A stretch of DNA of 64,000 nt from Cricetomys ansorgei (taxonomy: Eukaryota > Chordata > Mammalia > Rodentia > Nesomyidae), in NCBI GenBank assembly GCA_026225945.1, contig JAMJFZ010000289.1, forward strand, positions 4,523,001 through 4,587,000, read 5' to 3'. A program made the position numbers and the translations under genes. A model generated the notes under the pieces. It did not search any database. It worked only from the letters and a program-made list of their open reading frames with translations, and had not been told where the DNA came from. Of the stretch, positions 11,331 to 23,649 are shown piece by piece. The stretch's first letter is position 1; each line of letters begins with the position of its first letter.

Positions 11331-13869
11331 ATACAACTTTAATTGCTATAGTTTTATTATTGCCTTAGGCTGTTAAGATCTACTTCCAACTGCTTTACCA
11401 TGGAGGCTACTCAGAAATGTGATCCTCAGGGTGCAGAGAGAATACTGTAATTAATAAAGAATTAAGAGTGATCATGCATTCTTTGTAGTTTGGGATATTT
11501 ACATAACTTGTCAAAGCAGCTCACTACATCCTCTACTAAAATTTAGATTTCTAAATGCCCCTCAGCATGATGTTGGTGCAGGTGAATTACTGTTTATGTA
11601 AATCTGTGTTCTCCTCCATGGAAACTCAAGACTCAAGAGAATGCTCCAGAGTCATCATAGCTGTATGTCTTAATAACTTTCCTTATGAAATAAACAGATC
11701 GAATGATCCAGGATTTAGATTGAGATTAGGACTTTCTGGATAATTACATTTTATAAACAGATGGGAAATGCTGGAACTGTTATGCTCTATGGATTGTTTC
11801 AATTTTAAATTATTCTTTGGATAAAATAAGAAGGAGCAGAGCAGATAAACCACCTAAGACTAAAGCTTCCACAGTGGAGAGAGTTCAAAAGCACACTGGG
11901 GCTTCTTTTATTTTAATTGTTCTGCATGAAAGATTGGAACAGTTTGTCTTTTTATGTTAAATAGAGAATGCTTCCCACACATTGGGGATGTGTTTTTCTT
12001 TGATAATATTTCTTTTTGATGTTTCTTCATTGTGGTAGGAAATTTGATGAAAGAATACCATTCTTTCAAATGATCATAAAGGGTTTGTCTTATTTATTTG
12101 TTTTTTTTTCATAATAGATTCAAATGCATCCTTAGAGATTCAGTACTTCATATTTTAATCCTACTTTTAAACATAAGTGAAATGTTGAACTAAAGATCAT
12201 TTATTTTAAAATAAAGTGTTGGCTGCTAAATTCAGTAATTTGACAAAGGTGTATTAAGCTTATGTGTGATATGCAGCAGGTGTTTTGCTGGGTAATATGG
12301 TTAAATATAGAGAATCAGCTAAATACTAATTGATGCCACTGCAGCAAGAAGTGTCCGCATCATATTAGTGGCACCAGATAATTACTGGTTACCTTCTGTG
12401 TGTTGTAATTCATTGTGCTGTGTGCTTTTAGTGTACTTTTCTACCTAGTTCATATATCCCTATTTTGTGAAGCTGTTATCACTGAGGATACTGACAATGA
12501 GAGAGAACGATCCAATGACAGAGATCACAAAGATAGTTAAGAATTACACTATAGACTGGATACCTTTAGAGCCTAACTCCTTAGTCATTATGCTAAGCAG
12601 ACATGATATGTCTTATTTATGGGAACCTAGAGATCCTAACACTGGCAGATGTGAGCAGTTTGAAACTAATGAGTTATTGTTCTGCTCATGATCACAATGG
12701 ATGTAGTACTCCTGGCCTATAGCTCCTACTACCATCTCAGGGACAGCTGTACAAGAAAGTACTTGTATATGAGACATGGTACAGGTTATTCCATGTAGTA
12801 CATGTAGTGCTTAACTCATACCTGACAACTTTAAATTGTCAACACCATTAGTTTTATCATCAGTGATTGTTTTAGAATATAAAGATTCGTGTGTTCTTAT
12901 TATTGAGAGGGTCTTAAAAATTTTTGTCCCAGTTTCTTTTCTATTTTTAAAAAGAAAGACAGTGAATTTTGGTTCTTTATTCTCAGCTTTCTGAAGAGCT
13001 GGAAAGAGTTAGAAACCATGAGCTCCTTGACTCTAGTATCATTTTTTTTTTTTATTTCACCCCATCATTTCATAGAGAAATCACAGAGAAAATGGGGCTG
13101 CACAATAAAGTAATCCTTAAATGTTAAAATGAAGAATAATCAAGGATCCATCAAGATAAAGCTACCTGAGATAAAACTTTTAATCTTTAAAGAACACCTT
13201 TCATGAAAATATCACCTATATTTTTATTCTGTTTACATTTCTGTTGTACTAAGGTAAATTTTTATCTGTATTTAAGTTCTGTTGGAGTTCTAATTGATTT
13301 AATCTACTGTTCTATATTGTTATTGTTAAACAAACACAAAAATTAAATTATTTTATTTCTATAATTGTTTCATCTGATAAAAAGTTCTAAATTGTTGTAT
13401 GAACTGCATTCTTGTCTCATGAGTGTTCAGACTTTTATGATCTCAGTCACAAAATAAAGATCATATTTGTTAAGTTTGACATAGTCAAAATATATTTCCT
13501 TAGTTTATAGTTTTTATCATAAATGTATTTCCCTTACCATATTTCCAAAATGAGATATTCACCTACTCACAATTGAAAGAACACTGTATCACTGACATGG
13601 GTATCAAACCAGACCATTATGAGCATGTTTCGAATTGGAATTCCTCTCCTACTATCTCCATTCTCTTCCCTCTCCTTATCTTTCTTTTGCAGCTTGTTCT
13701 CTTCCCTTTACTTTTCTATGTGAATATATGTGATTTTTTTATCAAACACTTTGAAATTATGCTACAGAAATTGTCATCTTTCATTCCAAAACCCTTTAGG
13801 ACTGAGAATTTATCTTTTAAGAACAAAGTCATTCCACATATATCAAGTGTATCTTTAGAGGCCAGTCCA
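11331..13869. other. AT-rich DNA without recognised elements
   Basis: About 2.5 kb of low-GC sequence with a 12-base T run near 13042. No gene is supported. The 107-codon frame at 13573-13896 begins in unique sequence and runs into the adjacent L1-like segment, with no codon-level evidence for a protein. Confidence 0.45.
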
Positions 13870-14565
13870 ACTCATGATCCCACCCCAGCCATCTGAGGCC
13901 CACTCAGAGATAAGCAGCTCAAAGTGGCCAGTGGAGAAAAGAGTTGTGTGCCTCCCATGGGACTTTAGACTGACTACTTCTCCACCTTTCTAAAATCTCT
14001 CTCCATCCTTGGGTCGACTAGAGCTTTTTCAAGATAGCTTCAATTAGACTTGGGGGAGCTACACTGGAAGTAGCAATTGAAAGGTCCAGCAAGGGGCATG
14101 CTGACCTTTGAATAGTATCTGTTCACACAGAGGTAAAGGACTCTCAAAAGTCTATGGAAAGAACCCATAATCTCCAGTTGTTTCACAAGATTTCACAAGA
14201 TCTCAACCCCTTTCAACTGAATCCCTTTTGAATGTTTTACATGTCTACTATGAAAAAACAAAGGTGATTTGAGCAAAAAGAAGGGAATATAGAACTAATA
14301 AACTACTTCAGTTGCACAAGTCCCGGCATAGAAAAGCTGAGACAATATGTCCCCTCCAAAACGTTACTAATCCTAAAGGGAAAAATTCAGTGAGACTGAC
14401 CTGGAAGAGCTTCCAAATAATTAGAAAGAATGATTATAAATATGTTCAAGCAACTTAAGGAAGACATAAAATATTATTTGAAGACATAAGGAACTAAATT
14501 CAAGATATGAAAATTGAGTTAAATAAAGAGAATTGCTGAAGGAAAGTCAAAATGAAATGGCACTC
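13870..14565 (+). mobile_element. L1/HAL1-type 5' region and start of ORF1, degenerate
   Basis: A candidate ATG at 14347 is followed by codons giving 'MSPPK', which resembles the ORF1 start of HAL1-like rodent LINEs as I recall it. Across several frameshifts the sequence then gives 'DLEELP' and 'MIINMFKQLKED', typical of the N-terminal coiled-coil of ORF1p. The upstream 450 bases (13870-14340) would be the 5' UTR or leader. Stops and frameshifts mean no protein is made. The rest of ORF1 and all of ORF2 are missing, and the copy stops at an antisense L1 3' fragment. Confidence 0.55.
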
Positions 14566-14574
14566 TGGACCTCA

Positions 14575-15015
14575 AACACTCAAGGCTTCTTCTGTTCCCC
14601 CACACTGTGGTAACTGCTTTGAGCCTATGAGTGCTGCTGTCTTGCTTTGTCTGCATGTTCCCTTGTAGTCATTAGTGCTCCGGCTCTCATATTATTCCAG
14701 CCCTACTCTCCCAATGATTCCTGAGCCTTTGGAGGGTGTTTGTGTGAATTCAGTATATATGTTCCTTTTGGGTCCGAGCTTTCTACAATTTTATTTCCGC
14801 CACATCTTCTAACTATGGGACTCTGTGTTAATCACCATCAACTGTAAAAGGAAGCCTCTCAGACAAGGGTAAAGTGATACATTGATATATGGATATAATG
14901 ATAAGTCTTTCAGAGCCAGTTTAATCCGGTATCTATGTAGTAGCATCATAGTAGTATTATTCCCCCTTGATCCTATGACCTATCTAGACATAGGTTATCA
15001 AGATTTTTCTTAAAT
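14575..15015 (-). mobile_element. Antisense L1 3' UTR fragment (Lx-like)
   Basis: The + strand reads 'aatgattcctgagcctttgg', 'gtgttaatcaccatcaactg', 'aaaaggaagcctctcagac', 'acattgatatatggatata' and 'gacctatctagacataggtt'. All are landmarks of the antisense rodent L1 3' UTR in the right order. Similar landmarks recur near 23.6 and 28.8 kb. It sits end to end with the sense ORF1 remnant. The order of the pieces does not fit one inverted insertion, so two events are likely. Confidence 0.65.
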
Positions 15016-16039
15016 GTTTACCATTTTTTCTAAAATGGAATCAGAAATATTAAATCTCTGTCAGCATACACATAGCAAGTGGGGAGAAAAGAAAGGAGAG
15101 AAGGAGAGAAAGGGGAGAAAGAGAAGAGAGGAAAGAGACAGATGATTTACTGTGACCTATCATTTACTTTTATCTCATTCTGTCTCCTAGTCGGCTATAT
15201 ATACTCACGAGGCATCTCTGTATCTCTTGATGTCAATATCTGAGCATGTGCTCTGATCTTTGACTTGGTATTTCTGATTAAATACATGTGTTATGATAGA
15301 TTTTCTGTTTCTCTGGTCAGACACAAAGACTTTATTTCACCATTTAGTTATAAGAAAGACTCTGGAGCTTCCTATTATTTATTTAGCGTATTTAATTATG
15401 TTAGTTTTAGGATTACCATTGTTTTACTTATGCGTGTGTTTCAAGCTATATTCTGTCTTTTGTTTTATCCAAGAAAAGCTTAATAATTCTATTACATGTT
15501 CCTCTGCTGGATAGAAATTTTTAAATGTTTAAAATATTTTTACATTTATTTAACAACTTATTCACTTATTTCTGTTTTTAACATATACACTTTTATTGCT
15601 TAAAATGAAGTGTTTCAATACATATTGATCAAATCAGGGGGAGTGGCATTTCCGCATTTTATTCCTGGAGTTCTCTCTAACTTCTAGCATTTGGAATTAT
15701 ATATCATGTTGCAGTGAGCTGCTATGCTTTACGGCGCTGACTCCTATTGTAGTGGTCAAATTTCCACAAATATGAAAATGATCTAAGGATATCAACTTAA
15801 CAGCAATCTTTACCTGGGACCATAGCTTTTTCTTAGAGTTTTCTGACCATAGTTGAGCACATTATTTGACTTTTTTTTTTTTAATGTGGTAGAGCATCAT
15901 GAAGGGAAATGTAAGATGGATCAAAGTTGTCTAACTCCCTGGTAACCAGGTAGTTAATGGGATAGCAGGATCCCCATGCCTCCTTCAAGGTCATGCTCAC
16001 AAGCACTTTCTTTCTACTCTGTTCCACTTCCTGTAGTGT
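15016..16039. other. AT-rich DNA with purine-rich patch
   Basis: A GA-rich patch (gaaaggagagaaggagagaa type) lies at about 15083-15140. No gene or clear repeat is otherwise recognised. Confidence 0.4.
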
Positions 16040-16310
16040 CCCCCACTTTCCAGTTAATACTGTATTTTTTTCTTCTCTATTCAGTCTCTCCCAGACACCT
16101 CCTAGCCTGTAATGGTTACCATTCCATTCTCTGATTTTGGGAAGTTGATTTTCTTAGCTTCCACTTGTGAGTGAAATCAGAAGGTAATTTCCTGCTTCTG
16201 TTTGGTTTACTTACTTAACTTGTATAATGACTTCAGGTTCCATGCACTTTGCCACAAGTGACACAATTTCATTCTTTTTTATGGCTAAATAGCATTCTAT
16301 CCTGTGTGTC
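16040..16310 (-). mobile_element. Antisense ancestral L1 3' fragment (L1M-like)
   Basis: The + strand contains 'ccacttgtgagtgaaatcag', 'atgacttcaggttccatgca', 'tttcattcttttttatggct' and 'aaatagcattctatcctgtg'. This is the order of the antisense 3' region of old mammalian L1s. It is diverged, with no tail or duplication found. Confidence 0.6.
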
Positions 16311-16574
16311 ATTGAAAATAATTATTGAAAATCCACTGATTATTTTATGAACTATTACTATAAAAATAAGTTGTAATTCTTTAACTTTCCATCAAAATAT
16401 ATTTAAAAGATACAAGAACACCTAAAACATATACACAGGAAATGGGAGGAGCATTTAATGAGTCATAGATACTTTCCTCAAAAATCCAAACCATATTTTG
16501 ATTAAATACTAGGGTTGGTATTTGTAGAACTACCTCCTTTTAAAAAAAAATGTTCTACTACACTGCATAGTGTG

Positions 16575-16935
16575 TGCACTGCTCAGAAATAGAGTCACCC
16601 TAGATGTCTATTAACTAATGAATGAATAATCAAAATGTGGTGCACTTTATACTTAGCTGTCAAGAAAAATGATATCGAGAAATTCATAAGACAATGAATG
16701 GACCAGAAAGAATCAATCTGAGTGAGATAACTCAGGCCCAGAAAGACAAATGTACACTCTCTTTTTTGTGGATGTTAGCTTTGAAATGTCAGATATGTAT
16801 GTTCTGTTTGTAAATTAGTGAGAAGCCATGTGGAATTTTAAAAAATGGAGATAAAAAGCAATGATATAAAAGATTAAAGGCACATTGGTAAAGAAATGGT
16901 TATATCTGGAAGGGGTTGGAGCAGAGTAAAAGAGT
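16575..16935 (+). mobile_element. Sense L1 3' fragment
   Basis: The landmarks are 'ctagatgtctattaactaat', 'gaatgaataatcaaaatgtg', 'atgaatggaccagaaag', 'ctgagtgagataactcagg' and 'cagaaagacaaatgtacact', the sense order of the rodent L1 3' region. It covers part of the same L1 interval as the antisense piece at 16040-16310, so the two are probably separate insertions in opposite orientation. Confidence 0.65.
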
Positions 16936-16945
16936 ATTAGTGAAC

Positions 16946-17381
16946 AGTGTGATGGATAGTTTTATGTCCACTTGACACAAGCTAATGTCATCTGAAAGGA
17001 GGGAACCTCAATTAAGAAAATACCTCCTTAAGATTGGGCTCTAGGTAAACCTGTAAGGCATTTTCTTATTCAGTGAGTGACAGGAGAGGGTCCAGACCAT
17101 TGTGGGTAGTGCCCTTCCTTGCGCTGGTGAGATTCTATATGAAAGTAAGCTGAGCAAGCCAGGATGAGCAAACCAATAAGCAGCACTGCTTCACAGACTC
17201 TGCATCAGCTCCTGTCTTTAGGTTCCTGCCCTGTATGAGTTCCTGTCCTGACTTTTTTCTATAACTAACAGTACTGAGAAAGTACTAGCCAAATAAACCC
17301 TTTCCTCATCAATGTGCTTTTTGGCCATGGTGTTTTATAGAGCAATATTGTTGTAGCAATAGAAACCCAACTAAGACAAAG
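16946..17381 (+). repeat. Medium-reiterated rodent repeat, copy 2
   Basis: This belongs to the same family as 6125-6530. The landmarks are 'agttttatgtccacttgaca', 'gtgggtagtgcccttccttg', 'aagtaagctgagcaagccag', 'aaaccaataagcagc', 'caaataaaccctttcctcat' and 'aatagaaacccaactaagac'. It is closer to the remembered family consensus than copy 1 and has a better preserved right part. The 77-codon frame on its minus strand is incidental. Confidence 0.7.
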
Positions 17382-18003
17382 AGTAAAGACAATTTTTAAA
17401 GATATATGGAAAACTACTATTACAGAGTCTAAAAATCCAAGTGCCAAAATTGATTTGAGTCTTTTGGATATGTCCAGTGACATCCCAAAGATCCACAAAC
17501 ATTAAAGATTACTGATGATGTTTTTTTTTTTTTTGTCCTTCAAAGCATGATAGTGAGATCCTGTTGCTGAAGACACCAAATACTTGAGACATAAAACATA
17601 GAGAAATCATCAACATGGAACCTTAATCCTTATCGCCTATTTTCCTTAGTGCTCAAAAGTGCAATGCATTCTACCAGAAGAGAAAAGCAATCTCCATTTT
17701 TATCCCCAAACCCAGGCAGATTCAACTGTGACCAGCCTGGCAAGATATGCCCACTGGTTCCTTCAGGGTGTGAATGCTGTGAGAATAACCAATCAGATTC
17801 TGGTTCAATTTAAGGCCTAGTCCACAAGTTGAAACACATATCTGACACTAATATTGGAGCTAAGAATCTGTGGTTATATGGTACATAGGGTGGTATATTG
17901 AACCCTACCTTTTTTTCTTTGTTTTGAGTTTTGTTGGGTTTTTTTTGTTTATGTTTAATTTTAGATTTTCAGTTTGAAATGTGAGTCTACTATTTGTCAT
18001 ATC
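17382..18003. other. Unassigned DNA with poly-T run
   Basis: A 14-base T run lies at about 17521-17534 and T/G-rich sequence at 17907-17960. No gene or delimitable repeat is recognised. Confidence 0.4.
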
Positions 18004-18020
18004 AGAAATGAGTATGAGTA

Positions 18021-18111
18021 TTTTTTTTTTTTTGAGAGAGGGTTTCTCTGTTGTAACTCTGGCTGTCCTGGAACCTCACTCTGTAGACCAGGTTGGCCTT
18101 GAACTCATAGA
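18021..18111 (-). repeat. Truncated B1 SINE, antisense, with target-site duplication
   Basis: A 13-base T run (antisense A tail) is followed by 'gagagagggtttctctgttg', 'taactctggctgtcctgg', 'actctgtagaccaggttggc' and 'cttgaactcat', where the element stops short of its 5' end. 'agaaatgagtat' occurs at 18004-18015 and again at 18112-18123, so this is a 5'-truncated insertion bounded by a 12-bp direct repeat, with five extra bases before the tail. The centre reads TTGTAAC rather than the GTGTAGC I recall for Mus and Rattus. Confidence 0.85.
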
Positions 18112-18123
18112 AGAAATGAGTAT

Positions 18124-21100
18124 TCTTGAAAGCTAAAATAAAGAAGGCAGTTTAAAACTGTTACCATCAGAGAGATGCAGAAAGTAACAAGTTTTTAGAA
18201 ATACCAAAAACTAGCCTAGCACCCCTGTCTCCTCATGTGCACACATACAGGATAGATAAGGGCTGAGCCAAGCTACACTGTGTCATGTCTGTTCTTAGTC
18301 CACATGAAGAAATTATGTCCAGTCACATGTAGATAAATGTGTATGTGGGAAAGAAATTTACAATTTAGTTCCAGCTAGCCTTTCATTGGACTTTCATGTA
18401 TAGGTTATTGAACCATGACGAATCTACATCTCTGAATTTGCAGTTCTTTCTGACATCTGTGTATTTTTAGTGGAATTAAATTGGGGTGACAATGGAAATT
18501 CCTCAAAACCTCATCCTTTGAACGTGACTTACTTATAACTGCATCTTATATAATATTGTTACCAATTATTTGTCTTTTCTAGTTGCAACTGTGAAAAGTT
18601 ACTTATAAACAATTTAGGAGAAATAAATCTCATTTTAAAAGTGCCATAGGAATTTGTTATTAAGAATCTTGCTATAAACACATTTGCCTGAAATGCTCAG
18701 ATTTATTTTCTAAGTTGTGAATGCCCATATTGCTGACTAATTGCATTGAATGAAAGTTTCAAGACTACAGCTATAAGAAATATCAAGAAGCAGGGTTTTA
18801 ATTAGGAGAAAGTTTCCTGCCTTTGTACTTGATATAGTATCGTGATACTTTGCTGGCATTGAGTCCAGAAACTGACCTTGAAACTTGTAGACTCAGAAAT
18901 TTGAATGTGCCAAAACAGTGAATGTGATCTTGTGAGTATTCGCTAAGTTCATAGAACTGTGGTATTAAATCAGAAAATGAACTTAATTTTCTCTCTTGCA
19001 AATTAATATTTTGATATAAACTTGAATATATATAGAAACAAAACATACATTCCTTCTTATGAGTTAGACAAGGGTTGTTTGGGAATGCATATCATGATCA
19101 TAACAGTATTTTCGTGATTGAGCTTAGAGTGAGAAGGTTAAATGGGAGATAACAGTACATTGTCTCTTCCTCACCCTCTCTCAAATCTAGAAATGTTACT
19201 AATTTCTTGAAACTCTTTTCCAGTCAGGGAGACTGAACTTCTATTCCTTCTTAGTGAAGCCATTCATGAACCAAGGAAGGCATTTAGATTGACATGAGAG
19301 TTGGCATCCAGCCTTTTGTAAACCCCTGTTCTGAGCCAGTTTCCTTACAAGTGAGTGATATTCACTAAGATTGTTTCCTGTTTTAGCATTTCCATTTGAA
19401 CTGATCACCTAACTGTTCTTATTTCTACATCCATGCATTGCAGCCATACAATATAATCCTCATTATTTCCTCTTTAATTTAGCCAAAGTCCCATAAGCCA
19501 TGAGCTTTTTTCCTCATGTTCTAAGATTGAGAAATTAAGACATGGACTAGTAGTCAGCTACCATCTTGTGCTCCTCTTTGTGTCATTTTAGTCTAAATAT
19601 TATTATCATGCGCAAAAAATGTATCATAATCTATTAGTTTTGTCTGTTTGCTGGTGGGATATCAGAAAACCACGTACTTACCAGGTGTTTTCTGTTCATT
19701 ATCTTTAAAGTATTTATTATACCCAAGTATAATAAATAGTCATTTATTGTCAAATCTGGGAGTAGAGAAGTTTGGAGTAATTTGGAAGCCAAAGGTACAA
19801 TTTGAAAAAAAATAAAAAAGAAAAGTGTTCCTTTGTGTTGCACCAGGCATATTCACATTTCACTAGCTGCATATGACTAAAGCATAACTATTTTGTGGTA
19901 TCATACTTATTGCTCATGTGTGTCTACTAATAGCAGATGTCTTGGTTATAGTGCCCCTGGAGCATAGCAAATCGTGCATATTTTAGTGATAAGAAAGAGT
20001 TCTCATTGGAGAAATGACTTTGTCTATAATTCAGGGCCTGTGGCTCTTTATTCACTAACACAACTGCAGACTGCAGATTACATAGTTCCCAGGGTGTCAT
20101 CTACTTGTGAGAAAAAGTATCAAGTTCTGACTGGTGCTAAGGAGTGAATCTTGTGACATAGATAACGGTTTAGTGTGGAACGATAATGCACCCTTTTTAT
20201 CTTTACTCTCTCTTTGTCACTTAAAATGATCTCCTTCCATTTGAATTTTTTCATTTACGTTAAGTAGAATATTCATCAGCCATGCTCATTTAAACGATAT
20301 TAACGTTCTCTTTCTTCACTCAGACTTTTAGTCTTGCCCAAGACAGATACTAAATGTGATTAGAATGAATGCTGTCGCATTAGTTTCTAAATAAATGTAT
20401 GGCTCATGAAGAGTGTTTGCCCTGAAATAGAAATTTCAGACATCTCTTCTCAAAAGTAGCCAACTCCTGCCTGCTGTCTGCCTGAACTACCATTTACATT
20501 TGGTATAATATAGGCAGAAAGCAATTTTAATTTAATATATAAACATAAACTTTCAGCTACCACTAGCCGGAATATGGACTCTGAGGTTTTATTTATTTAT
20601 TTATTATCAGCAAAGCCGGCATCCTGTGAGCTTCTGTGATGGAAATGCACTGTGCAGGGAGGGACTCTATTAGGCTATGGGAGAGGATGAAAATGGTTTG
20701 AGATAAATAAAAAAGCAATTACCTTGGCCTGGGAAAGAGATACATTTATTCAGGAGGCATTTAACTGACTTGGGTTCAATTTCAAGGAATTGCTGTTCCT
20801 TTTTGCCATTCTCCCTAATATGCAGCAAGTCAAATGGGAAATGCAAACAGCGCCATCCACCCTGGCAACCAGAAGTCAGAGAATTTGGAAGACTTGAAAA
20901 ACTACCATTAAGAAAAAGACAAACAAAACAAAACAAAACAAAAAACCATAATGATGTGCTATATTGCAGCCCCTGAAATTGGGAAAAGCCAGTTGCAGTA
21001 GCCATGAGGCAGGTGTTGGAATCAAAAACATTTTGCAAGATACTGATGCTTCACAAGCTTTTGAGAACCGTAGCCAATGTCCCCTGCTTCCAAGGCTCAC

Positions 21101-22085
21101 AGCTAATGGTGGAGCGTGAGAGAGAAGAGGACACAGTCCCTAGGAATTGTGATCCCTTCTATCTACCATTCTTAACTGGGTGATTTCAATTTTACTCAGA
21201 ATTGAATTGACAGAATTGAGAACTGTCCACTCAGAATCTGTCAATCTTTGTAGCTCACATATCACTAGAACCAATCCTCCAATGCTATTAAGTGATGTCC
21301 TTTTCCACACAGACATACAATCAAGAAAGGATAGGAGAAATAAATTTCATAAACAATCGGGAGATGTTCCCTGAGAAAGGCCTTCCTGCCACAACATGGC
21401 CAGCTGAGGTTCCAGGAATCCTTAGAGCACTTAGAGGGATTTCCCCACCAAGGAATTTAGAGATACCTTCCCTTCATCCTCAATACTCCTCTGAAACTTA
21501 ATTCTCTTGGGGAAGTGCTGGGGAATGCAGGGCTCTTTCTCATCCCTTGAATCCTTTATGCTGCAGATTTCTTCTGCTACCAGTCATTATGCTAATCTTG
21601 GAAGAGAAGGTTCCGCTCTTTTTATTCATGTACTAGGTGGCCTTTCTTCATTATATTTCAACAGGAATTATACACTGGTATTTCTGGAAGTATTTCTTTG
21701 GGGGAAATTCTGACTTCTTTTTGTTTCCAGCAGTTAGCTACATTATGGTAAAGTAAAACATCTCCTGCTGCCTTTTAGGAGACCTCTTACATCACTTGCC
21801 AATGCTGTGGACTGTAACCGTGTGTCTGGGATTCAACAAACACAGTAGCACCTTGGGAAAAGGAGTCACCCATTCTCTGGCTGTTTTCTTTCAAATTGCA
21901 TTACTCTAATGCTTCATGTCAGCTTCTGGAATGTTAATAATCAAACATTATATACTTTGCTTTCGCAAAAGAAAGGAGAAGCTGCCCTGACGTGAGATCA
22001 AAGCCACCAGGTCACAAATGATAGCAAAGGTGTATCACAACCACTGTGTCTGAATGAATTATAAGCTTATTAAAAAATAATTAGA
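18124..22085. other. Long unique-looking interval
   Basis: Nearly 4 kb with no SINE or LINE that I can delimit. Minor simple sequence includes (TTTA)n near 20588-20607 and (AAAAC)n at about 20923-20946. Frames up to 122 codons (20670-21038, minus) have T/F-rich composition and no recognisable domain. Some moderately GC-balanced parts (20640-21150 and 21780-22030) could be conserved non-coding DNA, but I have no direct evidence. Confidence 0.4.
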
Positions 22086-22385
22086 TGGCTGTGGGAATGG
22101 TTTGGTCTATAAAGAGCTGACCTTGCAAGATTGCGGACATCTGTTTAATCCCCAGAACACACATAAAAAAGCTAGGTGTAAAGGAGTGTACCAGTAATCC
22201 ACTACTGGGGAGAGGTAACAGAAAGACCCTACAGCTGTCTGTACATCTCACCTGGCCTTCTTGTTGAGGTAGCTCCAGGATACAGAGTATCCTGTTTCAA
22301 CATGAATAATGAAAAGGTTGATGGAACATGAGGAATGATACCTTTAGAAACATCCCTTAATGTATGTGTGCACATGAGTGTGCAT

Positions 22386-22423
<38 letters not shown>

Positions 22424-22424
22424 T
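22086..22424 (+). repeat. B4-type SINE with (CA)n tail
   Basis: The ID-like head 'ggctgtgggaatggtttggt' is followed by 'aaagagctgaccttgcaag', 'ttaatccccagaacacac', 'aaaaaagctaggtgtaaagg', 'accagtaatccactactggg', 'tcacctggccttcttgttga' and 'catgaggaatgatacc', ending in a CA array at 22387-22420. This is the complete B4 order, so it is the best-preserved B4 in the window. Confidence 0.75.
22387..22420. repeat. (CA)n microsatellite at B4 tail
   Basis: A pure CA array of 34 bases ending the B4 SINE. Short CACA variants continue to about 22452. Confidence 0.95.
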
Positions 22425-22452
22425 CACACACTCACTCCTGCACCTCCACACA

Positions 22453-23339
22453 TATACAAAAACATAGAGAAATAATTAGCAATAGGAAACCTAGAAAACT
22501 GTTGTATTGTTTATTATTCTTAATTTATGACTATTTGGCAAGCTGAATAACACAAACACATTTGAAGAAGACACATACATATAGAGACATATATGTATGC
22601 ATAATTATGTATTTGAAACTAATGTAAATATTTGTTTCTTCTATTAATTTTAAAGGTTAAAGTAAAAGTTTCCTTAGATTGTCAATTTGCTAGTGCAATT
22701 GTTTGAGGAAAATAAAGTTGATACAATGTGTAGCTCCTGGGAGTTCTGAATGTTACTGCAGATATGCCAAAAGGTGCAATTACACGCAAGATGGCTTGCT
22801 ACTTGGCTTCATCTATCAAAATGGGCAGCAGATAAGGCATTCTGTTTTTATTTTTTATTGCTTTTTTGGAGATTTAGGCTCTACAGAACATATGAAATTC
22901 AAAGTGACATTTGAAAACTATATTATAAGCCAGATAACCTAGTTTAACTTAGAAATATGATAAAATATATAGAGAAGGCATTTTTTAAAATTTGGAAAAA
23001 TATGAGAGAGAACTACACAACATTTCGAGAGGTAAATTTTTGTATTTCATTTCCAAAACTTCCAAGAAAAGATTCAATATTTTACTTTTACTCCCTTGAT
23101 AAACTTTCCAGTATCGCCACAGTAAATATGCACAAGCCTTTGCTGTTGTTGTTGTTTTCCTGATATCCTATTTAACTATTAATCTGCATAAACAGGACTT
23201 AGGTTTTAGGACCAGATAAGCATCCTCTTGCTTTAGCCCTACTTTATATATGGTATAGTACTGGGGAATTGATAGCATTGTTGAACACATACTAGATGTT
23301 AGCATGACTATTGGTGTTATGCTTGTTCACCTCCCATCT
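22453..23339. other. AT-rich unassigned DNA
   Basis: No gene or repeat is recognised apart from a short (TTG)n run near 23145. The 68- and 79-codon frames here look random. Confidence 0.4.
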
Positions 23340-23645
23340 AGGCAGCCGGTGTTGAGATATCATTGATGAGCTTCCTTCTCATTTCTAGGAGACACAATCT
23401 TACAGCAGATCTGCTGGTCCTCTGGCCCTTACAATCTTCCTACTTCCACGATGTTCCCTGAACCTACAATGAAGGAGCTGTATGATAGATATTATCTACT
23501 GAGTCTGGGTCTGAGTACCCACCATCACCTGTTCTCTGCATTTTAACCAGTTATGGTAACCTGGAATGATCTCTGTCTGTTGCAGAAAGAAGCTTCTTTA
23601 ATGGAAGTTGAGAGCTATACTTATATGTGGGTATAAGGAAAAGTA
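23340..23645 (-). mobile_element. Inverted 5' segment of an L1 3'-end insertion
   Basis: The + strand reads antisense L1 3' UTR: 'tcatttctaggagacacaat', 'cttacagcagatctgctgg', 'ccttacaatcttcctacttc', 'acctgttctctgcattttaa', 'gatctctgtctgttgcag' and 'aaagaagcttctttaatgg'. It abuts a sense L1 3' end. In L1 coordinates this piece lies upstream of the sense piece, as expected for 5' inversion by twin priming. Confidence 0.65.
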
Positions 23646-23649
23646 CTTA

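Noticed and set aside
20670..21038. 122-codon minus-strand frame
   Set aside because: It contains a Phe/Val-rich run from the (AAAAC)n tract, with no recognisable domain and no splice context. Treated as chance.
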